Origin: Neovahlkampfia damariscottae
Lineage: Eukaryota; Heterolobosea; Selenaionea; Neovahlkampfiida; Neovahlkampfiidae
Assembly (NCBI GenBank): GCA_016618085.1
Contig: JABLTG010000107.1
Coordinates: 1 to 64,000, forward strand
DNA length: 64,000 nt
Direction of reading: 5' to 3'
Shown in pieces: positions 53,785 through 63,240 of the stretch (its first letter is position 1; each line of letters opens with the position of its first letter). Made by a program: the position numbers and the translations under genes. Under the pieces are notes generated by a model. The model was not told the DNA's origin and did not search any database. It worked only from the letters and a program-made list of their open reading frames with translations.

Positions 53785-55321
53785 TCATTTGTTATTTTTA
53801 CCAATCAATTCAATTTCGTTTGATTTATTTTTACCAAAACAGTCATCTAAAACTTTTTCAAGTCTTTGAAAGAATAATTTAATTTCCTCTTTTCTAATTC
53901 CAATAGCACATGCAATTGTTAAATATGCATGTGGATACTTGTTTGTATGAGAACCATATCCATCAAACTTGATTCCACAAATTTCTTTCTTTGTACCTGG
54001 TACGACAACTCTTGGACCTGAAATATTTCTATAAAATAATTTTGATCCAATCATACTTGGATCTTTAAAATTATCCAATGTCATAACGAATGATATTTCA
54101 TTACTTTTAGTTTTTAATATTTTTTCATTAAATTTCTTTGCAACCTTTTCAGCTTCATTTACAAATTCATTCAACATTGATTCTCTTTCTTTTAATAAAT
54201 CAATCCAACCATTTTCACCCAATGATAATAATGTTATAAAAATATCAAGAACAGATGAAATTGATCCTCTTCCTGAATAAACTTGAGCAACAGAATCAAT
54301 AAATTTATCATCACTTGATGCAATAATAGCACCACCAACAGGTACCATATAATTCTAAAAAAGGATTAAATTCTCCAAATAAAAACAAACCTTATCTGTA
54401 CTTTGAACAAATGCATCAACTCTACCTTGAACAGATGCTGTTGATAATTGATTCATTATTTTTCTACTTTGAATTCCATAAGCATTATTCACTACATGTG
54501 GAATATTATATTTTTTACATAATTTTGCAATGTCAATAACTCTATCAGGTAATCTAGGTGCAAAACATGATGTTGTGGACATTACACATAATATTTCATC
54601 TTTCATTTCAATCATTTTTTTTTCCATTTTATCTAAATCTGTGATTAATCCATCTTCATTTTCGTCAATCAATTTTTGTATCTTTTTGTTATCAGATTTT
54701 TTATCTTTTTGAAAATTTAATTCAACAACTTCTGGTGTTAAACTAGCTGTAAATATTGATTTAAAACATGATTTTTGATCAATTCTTGACCAAAGTACAT
54801 ATTTTCCTTTTTTGTTTTTTGAAGCTAATGTAGTAAAAACTAATGACAATGACATTCCAGTGCACATTGGTACAACTATACATTTCTTTGTTGATTGTCC
54901 ACCTGCTAACTTTATCGAATGTAAAACCATTAAATTTGTTAAACTTAAAATCAATGAACTTCCTGCTGCTTTTGGTTGATTTGCTGCAATATCTCCACTC
55001 CTAAAAAAAAATAAGTTGATATTCACTCTACCTTCCAATTCCATGAGTCAAGAAGTAATTTCTTTTTTGAACTAAACTACTATAAACTCTTCCTTCACGT
55101 TCACCAACACCAACATTTGTAGGATAATTATTTGAATCCATTTGTGATAATTGTGATATAAATAATTCAATTAAAGAGTCACTCCAACCTTCAAGAGGTA
55201 GTTTTCTTTGACTGAGTAAAGTTTGAATTTTTTTTTGTGTTTTTTGAACTGCTTGTTGAGACTGTTTGACATAATTTGTAGAAATTAAGTTTTCAGCCAG
55301 TTTAAAACAATCATCATTCAT
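53785..55321 (-). CDS. SEPSECS: O-phosphoseryl-tRNA(Sec) selenium transferase (SepSecS)
   Basis: Three exons (55321-55032, 55000-54391, 54354-53785) give 489 residues ending in TGA. Close match to SepSecS: FISQLSQMDSNNYPTNVGVGEREGRVYSSLV, THGIGRSGDIAANQPKAAGSS, VPMCTGMSLSL, WSRIDQKSCFKS, STTSCFAPRLPDRVIDIAKLCKKYNIPHVVNNAYG, and the PLP lysine in VQSTDKNYMVPVGGA near residue 300. It converts phosphoseryl-tRNA(Sec) to selenocysteinyl-tRNA. Its presence means this organism makes selenoproteins, so some TGA codons elsewhere in the genome must be read as selenocysteine. ATTGGTCAA at 55352-55360 precedes it. Confidence 0.96.
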
Positions 55322-55351
55322 TGTGTGGACTTTGTTTGCAAGTTAAATGTA

Positions 55352-55360
55352 ATTGGTCAA
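55352..55360 (-). promoter_or_regulatory. CC-AAT box upstream of SepSecS
   Basis: ATTGGTCAA on the plus strand, which reads TTGACCAAT in the direction of the leftward gene, 31 bp before its ATG. Confidence 0.5.
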
Positions 55361-55391
55361 TCTATATTCAATAAAGAAACTTTATTTTTGA

Positions 55392-56623
55392 CTAATCTGA
55401 ACTCATCAAAGATAAATCATGAATTTTACCACCCTTTTCAAGGTAGTTAAACCATTTAATTGGTTCATTTCCTAATTTAAAGTTTAAAACAAATTCGAAT
55501 TCTCTAACCTCTCAATTTCTTTTTTCGACTTTTTAAATCATCCATCAATTCATCATAAGAAATCCAAACAGATTGAAGTGATTCAAAATCCGACACGTTT
55601 TTTAAAGGAGCATCTTTATCTTTTGGTGTCGCATAAAATATACATCTTTGTTTTGCTCCACCTTAACAATTTAATTGATGATTTAAAATTACCATTTTTG
55701 TAAGGCCAATATTCAAAACCTAAAATACCTTCTAAATTCACATCAATACCTCCTTCTTCTTTGGTTTCTCTGATTGCTGCTTCAAAAAATGTTTCTCCTG
55801 CATCAACTCTACCAGCTGGCAACCACCTGGTAAAATATATTTAATATGATGATTTTCAATACCATCCAACTGAACATCCTTCTTGTACTAATAAATATTT
55901 TCCATTTGGATGTCTGCAAATAACCAAGGAAAATGAATAAACATCATTCATTTCCCTTTTTTTTTCAATCCTCGAATCTGGTCCATGTTCAAGAAATATA
56001 TGTGATGAGAAACCCCAACTTTCGTTTCCTTTCTTTTCATGGCATCTTTTTGAGTTATTTGCAATGCAAATAGGACATTTTGCAAAAAAAAACTCATCAC
56101 CATGAAATTTTGGATAATGATACCATAATTCATCTTCAGTGAATCCATTTACATAACAGCATGGACAATAAATATTACGAACTAAATGATTAAATCAATT
56201 GAAAAAGTTACTTTGTTTTGTTGGTGACTTAATTGTTGAAGAAGGAACTATAACCAATTCCCATTCATCTCCTTTGGTTGATAACTTGATTTCATCACTC
56301 TTTAAAGAAATAGATGAAGTACATTTGGAGTCAGTTCCAATGAATAAATTTCTTTTGTCTGTATCTGTTCTTTTTACAAACCAATTTCCTTCAATATTAT
56401 CTTTTAAACATAATTTATCATTATTTGTTGTGATGTTCAACTTTAGTTCATCTTTTATGACGTATTTGAAGTTCCAAACTGTTGAGTTTTTTTTTGTTTT
56501 TTCAAGACCAAGTTTACTTGAGTTTAAACATAAAAATGAATCTGTTTTGACATGTCTTATGTACACGTTGCATGGTGTTACTTCATTCTTTTCAAAAGAG
56601 TTATGATACTTCTCTTGCATCAT
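55392..56623 (-). CDS. Beta-trefoil / zinc finger / Nudix hydrolase fusion
   Basis: Five exons (56623-56212, 56181-55863, 55826-55693, 55661-55509, 55471-55392) give 365 residues. Residues 15-135 look like a fascin/ricin-type beta-trefoil with three similar blocks (YIRHVKTDSFLCLNSS, NNDKLCLKDNIEGNWFVKR, RNLFIGTDSKCTSS). Next is a Cys/His segment (IYCPCCYVNGF, WYHYPKFHGDEFF, CPICIANN, SSHIFLEHG), probably two zinc fingers. A Nudix domain ends the protein, with box GRVDAGETFFEAAIRETKEE and GG-I. Nudix enzymes cleave nucleoside diphosphate-linked compounds; fingers and trefoil may select RNA or protein targets. I know no family with this order. Confidence 0.85.
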
Positions 56624-56817
56624 TTTGTTTTATCTCTAAAAATAATTACGAAAATGATTGGTTTATTTAATTCAATCATTCTCTTCCTGTTGATTTTTTA
56701 TTTCTTCCAATGAAAGAAAAATTGAAATAAATATCAGTCCATAAGTTTTAAATTTGTTTCTGTTAATTTGGTCAAAAGGTTGCATGATTTTTGAAATAAT
56801 TTATGCTTCTTTTCCAA

Positions 56818-57170
56818 TTATTTTATCAACCAAGTTTCAAATTGTTCATCTGTCTAGTTCCAATAATCTTTACTTTTATCAGTTTATCACCTGATGAAAT
56901 ATTTTTGTATTGTTTGCATTTTTAGGAATATATTTTTCTAATTTATCAACATCATGTTTTAAGAATAAGATTATTGATATCCTTTTGATAATTTTCTTAC
57001 CATCTACTCCATTATTTCCAGGTCCACAAATAAAATAGGAATTTTTCAACGGTAAACATTTTAAAACATGTCAAGTCAAAAAGCTAATTCCATGAGATGG
57101 TCATTGAAAAACCTTGTTCTTCTGACATAAATACCAACACATCAGTTGACTCTTTTGTTTCAAAACTTAG
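56818..57170 (-). pseudogene. Relic of an NAD(P)HX epimerase-like (YjeF-N) gene
   Basis: Leftward fragments: DHLMELA, then in another frame LKNSYFICGPGNNGVDG, which is very close to the YjeF-N nucleotide site (CGPGNNGGDG). A GTAAGA donor at about 57000 and two further exons in matching phase follow (KYIPKNANNTKIFHQ, TDEQFETWLIK and TAA at 56818). The 5' part has no start codon in frame and an unexplained frame change near 57060. So the 3' end looks like a normal spliced gene while the 5' half is decayed or truncated. YjeF-N repairs damaged NAD(P)H hydrates. Confidence 0.4.
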
Positions 57171-57409
57171 TTATTTTAGAAAAAACAAACTGGTCACTCA
57201 CATGATTGATGTGAATGTTATGGTAATTAATTTTACCAAACTTAGAACCATCCAATAAAAACTAAACGGTTAAACTTTTTCTCGAATGATAAAAACTTTC
57301 AATCTCATAGATCCGTATAGTTTCTTTCTTGAATATTGACTTTGTATAAATCGGCCAATTGGCAGTCAATAATTCTAATCCAATCACATCGAGTTTTGGC
57401 GTAACGACG
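57171..57409. other. Spacer before the RGS-RasGEF gene
   Basis: No supported gene. It holds CC-AATTGG (about 57354-57361) and a CC-AATCA box (about 57380) shortly before the RasGEF ATG at 57410. The remainder of the 56624-57409 interval, apart from the YjeF-like relic, is AT-rich without open frames. Confidence 0.4.
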
Positions 57410-59685
57410 ATGAGTCTGCACAAAATAAATAAAGACCGAAAGAAAACGACATTGGATCATCAAGATAAATCAAAATTAGGTCCAACACAAAACTCAATAA
57501 AAAGAAAAGATTCAATTATCGGAATAATTTTTGGCGGAAAAAAGACAAAGAGCTTACAAAATGTGACTGCCATTCAATCAAACGAAGAAAGAAATGGAAG
57601 TTTTGGTAATATATTCAGCAGTAGAGGAGTGAAGAAGCAATCATCAGATTCCACCATGACATCACGTCGCGAGTCTGTAAAAAACTTTGTAACCATACCA
57701 GAAAAAGGTTTTATTTTTCATAAGATTAACATCTTTAGAATTTACTGATAAATTTAAAATTGAATTTGTATGTCATCCTGGTTCAACTTTAATTCGTCTT
57801 TTTCATCAATTTATATTCGAAGTAACACCTGAATTTGAAACCTATTCAACCTTTTATATACTCTTACACAAGACATTTGATCAAAAATCAAAGAATGAAA
57901 ATAGGCATCAAGAAACGAAAAATTTATTGACAAATTTTTTACAAGAAGATTCCAAAATAGATTTATCAAAAATAGATCAAAAAGAAAAGAAAAGAGTTTT
58001 TGATGATTTTGAAAAATGTTCACTTGAAAATCCACCTACAATTCAACTTTTTTCAAATATAACGAAAAAAATTCTGGAACTTCTGGAGGAAAACTCATTA
58101 GATAAATTTTTACAGTCTGAAATTTTTAGACATTACGCAGAAGAGTATTGTGGTGCTACTTATTTTGAAGGTACTTATTCTGTTGAAAAAGAAGAATATG
58201 AAGCCGAACAAAGAACAGGTTTAAAATATAAAAAAGTTTAACTTTTAAAAAGCAAAATCCACAAGTAGAGGAAAAGTAGATTTTATAAATCCAGCAGATT
58301 ATTATTTGACAGACTTTAAAGAATGTGAAAAATTAAAATTAGATACAAAAGATATTGAATTTTTTGAAGAAGAAATTGTTGAAACATCAACAAAATTAAA
58401 AGAAATAAAAAAGAAAAGGGAAGTTAAATGTGCAACACTTGATAAATTAGTTGAACAAGCAACAAATAATACACATATTGATCACAGTTTGATTTGTACA
58501 AGTATTAATCATTTTTTTACAAGATAATGAATTTCAATATGCTTTTCTTTTGACCTATAGATCATTTACAACACCACAAGAATTAATGGATAAATTAATT
58601 GTACGTTTTTTTACACCACCACCTGATGAAGTATCAATTGAAAATTTTGGAGATTGGCAAAAAGTACATTTACAAAAAACTAGACTTTTAGTTGCAAAAT
58701 TAATAAAATCATGGATGGAAAATCATTTTTATGATTTTGATGATGATAAAGAATTAGTTGCAAAATTAGCAAAATTTATAAATATGATGAAACAAACAAA
58801 AGGTGATTATTTTGCAAAATCATTACAACAAACATTAATTAAAATGAAATCTGAAGATCCAAATAAAAGTAAATTTGAAATTGATTCAACAAAATGTCCA
58901 AAATCAATAATACCAAAACAAATACCAAAAGAAATATTTGAATGGTCAGAAAAAGAAATTGCAAGACAAATATCTTTAATGGAATTTGATTTATATATTA
59001 AAATTGAACCAAAAGAATGTTTAAACAATAGTTGGACTCCAGAAAATAGACCAATAAAAGCACCAAATTTAAATGCTGTAATGGAATGGTTTAATAAATT
59101 ATCAAGATATGCATCATTTATAATTTTGAATCAAAAAGAAGATAAAAAAAGAGCATTAATGATTTCTAAAATAATAAGAACTGCCAATGAATGTAAATTA
59201 CTGAATAATTATAATGCATGTTTGGAATTAATATCTGCAACAACAATTACTCCAAGTAATTTATTAAACAAAAAATTAAATTATCTTTTTTAGTTTTTCG
59301 TTTGAAAAAAACATGGAAATTGGTTCCAAAAAAAGATTTAAATTTACAAGAAGAATTACTACAATATGTTTCATCAAAAGGAAATTTTAAAGTTTTAAGA
59401 GATGCACTATTAAAAATATCACCTCCTTGTATTCCTTATATTGGTTTGTTATTACGTGATTTAACCTATGCTGATGATACACATCCAAATCAATTGAATG
59501 AAAAAATTAATTTTAAAAAAAGAAAACAAATAGCAAGTTTAATCAGAGATTGGAAAAATAATTTAAATTCTCCTTATGCATTGTTAAAAATATCAGATTT
59601 ATCTGATCTGTTACTTGAAATACCAGAAATTGATGAATCCATTTTTGCAAAATTAAGTATGGAAGTAGAACCAAAGAAAGAATAA
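57410..59685 (+). CDS. RGS-RasGEF fusion protein
   Basis: Five exons (introns 57708-57738, 58219-58252, 58487-58523, 59256-59293) give 711 residues. The first 100 residues are basic and Ser-rich. Residues 105-255 read as an RGS domain (CHPGSTLIRLFHQFIFE, NPPTIQLFSNITKKILELLEENSLDKFLQSEIFRHY). RasGEF-N starts near REVKCATLDKLVEQATN with LLTYRSFTTPQELMDKLIVRFFTPPP. The catalytic part has ARQISLMEFDLYIKI, NNSWTPENRPIKAPNLNAVMEWFN, FRLKKTW and PPCIPYIGLLLRDLTYADD. It could couple G-alpha shut-off to Ras activation. The spliced frame needs all four introns. Confidence 0.88.
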
Positions 59686-59708
59686 TCACATTTTAAAATT
59701 GATGTAAA

Positions 59709-61997
59709 TTAAAATTTTAATTTCAAATCTGAAATATCTCTTTCATCATCACTTGGATCATCACTTTCAATTGATTCTAAATCAAAATCAATATCTTTTT
59801 TTGTTTTTCTCATTTCAAATTTTTGATTTTTCAAAATAATTTCTTCATCTTCTTCCTCATTGGAATCTTCTTCCTCATCATCCTCTTCTTCTTCATTGGA
59901 ATCTTCATCCTCTTCCTCTTCATTGGAATCTTCTTCTTGATCAATTTCACCTTCAGATTCATCTCTTTCTTCATCATCTTCAGATTCCATTTCTTCTTCT
60001 TCTCCTTCTTCTCTGTCTTCGCTGGATGATGCCAATTCAATTTCATTTTCTACTTCTTCTTCTTCATCTGATTCAAAATCTCTTTCTCCTTGATAAACAA
60101 TAACCTCACTTTCTTGAACTTGTTCATCTTCTTCATCCGATTCCATTTCTTCTTCATCTTCATCTTCATCTTCATCATCTGACTCATTTTTAATTTCTTC
60201 TATTTCTTTGAATTTCCTTTTTTTTTCATTAAAATGTTCTTCATCAAAATCTTCTTGTTCTAATTTTCTTTTCAATGAATACTTTTCAATTGTTTCAGCA
60301 TGTGGAATATAAAGAGGTGCAGATCTTGGATGTAAATTTGTTTCAATTAAATTCAAACTCTTTTTTGAAATTGATGAAATTGATTGAATACCACTTAAAA
60401 TACCAATTCTAAATAATGAAATTGAAATATTAATAAAAGGTGATTGTGTATTAATAGTTGATGTATATAATAAAGTTGATTGTAATAATTCATAAAAATC
60501 AACAACTAAATCATTAATATTAATTATATTTTTATAATCATTCCAAGATTTCAATAAATTTATTAAAATTGAAGTTAATTCTGTTAATTTTGGTATCAAA
60601 TCAATAAATGTTACATTGACAAATGAAAATAATTTTGTTAAAGATTTTGTTGATATTTTTGTTAATTTCATTTCTTCATTTGTTAAAGAAAGTAACTTTT
60701 TTTGTTCTGATGAAGATGCAATTCTTGATTCAATTACACATCTATAACTTGTATTAAAATTTTTCAAATTTTCAATTAAAATTGGAAATATTTCAAATGA
60801 AAATAATTTTGAATAACCAATAACTGACATGAATAAACAAATTGAATTCAAAATTTGATGATAAAATTCAATATTTTTATAAATTTTCAATTTTTCAATT
60901 AAAATTAAACTTAAATTATTTGAATAAGGTAAAATATAACTTTTAAATGAAATTAAACTTATATTCAAAAGTAATAAAATTGAATTATGAAATATTGGTA
61001 TTACTTTCTTTACTGTTGTTTTTTTAATAGGATGATTATTAATATTTTGAAATTTTAATGTTTTTGAGTCAAGTAATAATGTACTCAAAATTAATTGGAT
61101 AATTGAATCAATATTAATTTGAATAATAAATGAAAATGAAGATGATAGTAATTTTGAAAGTGAAAAACAACAAAATTTAAATAATCTTCCAATTTCTTCA
61201 TTTGAATAATTTGTTTGTTTGACCAATAAACTTGAAGTATTATTTGTACCATCAGAAATGATAGATAATTTATGATTTTCAATTTTTCCTTCATCTTTAA
61301 TTGTTGCATAACATAAATTTAATAAATTTTGAATTGTTAATAATAAACGATTTGTAAATAATGTAAAATTAGATGAATTTAAACAACATGATGATAATAA
61401 ACTACCACATAACATACCAATAGTATCATCATTGGATAATAATCCTTCAAATGATAACTCAATAATTTCATTGATTAATTTAGATTGAACTCTATTTCCG
61501 AATTCTTTCATTATTTCATTTAATGCTAAATATACTCCTCCTTCATTGGATAATTTATTTATTTTTAAAAATGAGATATATTTTAAAAAATTTTGAATAA
61601 TTGTTTGTAATGGTTTGAATGAATCTTTTTCAATTATTTTTTCATTTGAGTTAAATAGTAAACAAAATGATTTAGAAATTGTTGTGCAAATTAATGATAA
61701 TAAAGATGTATCTAATGTTTTTCCTGATTTCTTTCCTGATTTTGTTGAGTTTTTTATGAAATTTGAAAGTGTTGTAATTGATTTTTGTTCAAGTAGTGGT
61801 GTTGGTGTCGATAAAAGTTGTGTCAGAACTTTAATTCTTGTTTTTGATAAATTGGTTAATTCTATATCAACAGTTTCACTTGAAAATAAGGAAGAAATTT
61901 CTTCATCCAAACTTTTTTGTAGCATCTGTAAAATTCTCCAATGGGAACACTCCAAAATTTGTGGTTTAAAAAAAATAAATTTCTCTTTTTTTTTCAT
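59709..61997 (-). CDS. Acidic HEAT-like protein, PELP1/RIX1-type (tentative)
   Basis: Single exon; ATG at 61997 chosen, since the longer form (62057) would translate the CC-AAT-type box. 762 residues. About 560 residues of hydrophobic alpha-helical repeats come first (SKTRIKVLTQLLSTPTP, LLSLICTTISKSFCLLF, GMLCGSLLSSCCLN, ILSGIQSISSISKKSLNL). Then LHPRSAPLYIPHAETIEKYS and a long Asp/Glu/Ser tail. The order (RIX1-type helical domain, HPR-x-x-PL element, acidic tail) fits PELP1/RIX1, part of the Rix1 complex in 60S ribosome assembly. The assignment rests on layout more than on motifs. Confidence 0.6.
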   Translation of the reverse strand: MKKKEKFIFFKPQILECSHWRILQMLQKSLDEEISSLFSSETVDIELTNLSKTRIKVLTQLLSTPTPLLEQKSITTLSNFIKNSTKSGKKSGKTLDTSLLSLICTTISKSFCLLFNSNEKIIEKDSFKPLQTIIQNFLKYISFLKINKLSNEGGVYLALNEIMKEFGNRVQSKLINEIIELSFEGLLSNDDTIGMLCGSLLSSCCLNSSNFTLFTNRLLLTIQNLLNLCYATIKDEGKIENHKLSIISDGTNNTSSLLVKQTNYSNEEIGRLFKFCCFSLSKLLSSSFSFIIQINIDSIIQLILSTLLLDSKTLKFQNINNHPIKKTTVKKVIPIFHNSILLLLNISLISFKSYILPYSNNLSLILIEKLKIYKNIEFYHQILNSICLFMSVIGYSKLFSFEIFPILIENLKNFNTSYRCVIESRIASSSEQKKLLSLTNEEMKLTKISTKSLTKLFSFVNVTFIDLIPKLTELTSILINLLKSWNDYKNIININDLVVDFYELLQSTLLYTSTINTQSPFINISISLFRIGILSGIQSISSISKKSLNLIETNLHPRSAPLYIPHAETIEKYSLKRKLEQEDFDEEHFNEKKRKFKEIEEIKNESDDEDEDEDEEEMESDEEDEQVQESEVIVYQGERDFESDEEEEVENEIELASSSEDREEGEEEEMESEDDEERDESEGEIDQEEDSNEEEEDEDSNEEEEDDEEEDSNEEEDEEIILKNQKFEMRKTKKDIDFDLESIESDDPSDDERDISDLKLKF

Positions 61998-62095
61998 TTT
62001 GAAGGAAAAAAAAGATGAGTTGAGGTGAAAAAAACTTTGACCACTGAGAACAATCATCTAGAAAAAACCGTTGTCCAATCAGTGTTAACTTTTAG

Positions 62096-63013
62096 ATGAG
62101 CCAAAAAAGTAAAGAAGCTTCACCTGACCTCTCAAATGGAGATTTGAATGATACATCATCTGAGGATGAAGGAACAGTAATAATTTTCATGTACTTACAA
62201 AAAAAAAAAGTATGAAGTTGAAGCAATTTTATATGAACAAATGCAAAAAGGAAAAGTTTTATACTTGGTAAAATGGAACCACTATCCAATTTCTGAATGT
62301 ACATGGGAACCAGAATCTCACGCAAAACAAGCTCCTGATTGTTTTCAAGAATTTAAATCTGATCCGCCTTTTCTTTCTAAAAAATTAGTAAGAACTTTCA
62401 TTCATGAATTTTAACACGATTCTTTGGAATATAGGTGTCAAAAATATCGACTTATCCAACAAAAATTCCAAAGTTTACTTTTGTTGAAATTAATGGAGAG
62501 CGCACTTCAAGAAATAGAGTAGAATACAGATGTAAATGGAATGATATTGATAAAGAAACATGGGAACCACGTTCGTCATTAGATAGTAAAGCTATTAGAG
62601 AATATGAAAGAAATAAAGAATCAATAAAGAGAAAAAGAGATGAAGAAATGGATGAAAAATTAAATAAAAGTGATGATAGTTCATTTTCAAAAACTAAGAA
62701 ATTAAAAATAGATAGAGATGAAGATATTGATAATCTTTCACCAATTAACAAAAAATACTCAGATGAAGAATCAGAGGATCAAAAAGCAACTATTCCAAAT
62801 TTACAAAAGAAACCAATCACAATATCTGAAAAAGAAGACTTAAAACCACCATATAAAATTAAAACTATAAAGAGAGTTGGTGAGGATATATGTGGTGTTC
62901 TTTCTCAAAATAGTTCCAACGTTGAATATTATAAAATAGAAGATTTAAAAGAAGTTTGTCCTAATGAGGTTATTGATTTCTTACTCTCAAAAATACAATT
63001 TTCTGGGAAATAA
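62096..63013 (+). CDS. HP1-like protein with two chromodomains and a shadow-like end
   Basis: Three exons (62096-62176, 62211-62387, 62435-63013) give 278 residues. First chromodomain: YEVEAILYEQMQKGKVLYLVKWNHYP and CTWEPESH. A second follows at once: FTFVEINGERTSRNRVEYRCKWNDI and ETWEPRSSL. A charged linker with basic runs leads to IKTIKRVGEDICGVLS and LKEVCPNEVIDFLLSKIQF, like a chromoshadow domain. HP1 proteins read methylated histone H3 and compact chromatin. Aromatic cage residues are visible in the first copy (Y, W, with E) and partly in the second. The gap to the divergent PELP1-like gene (98 bp) holds CC-AATCA. Confidence 0.87.
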
Positions 63014-63240
63014 AATGTTTTTTTAATATGTCCTATTTTGAACCAATTTGATTTGCTTCAAGCAAAATTGTGGCTTTTCAAAAAAAAAAAGCATTGCAAC
63101 TGAAGAGTGATGTGGAAGTCAGTAATGACTGAATTGTTGTTTCAGTTAGTTTGTTAGTCTATTGAGTTCAAATTGAAGATATTTAAATTCTTATTGGTGT
63201 TGGTCATTTTATCCTTCCAAACTCGCTCATTGGATAATAA

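Noticed and set aside
55948-56148. Apparent frame change in an A-run inside the trefoil-Nudix gene
   Set aside because: Counting the run by coordinates gives nine A, which keeps zinc finger and Nudix parts in one frame; exon lengths add up to a multiple of three. No frameshift is needed.
59823-60046. Overlapping ORFs opposite and out of frame with the acidic tail of the PELP1-like gene
   Set aside because: They are shadows of the GAA/GAT-rich repeat coding for Glu/Asp; no independent support.
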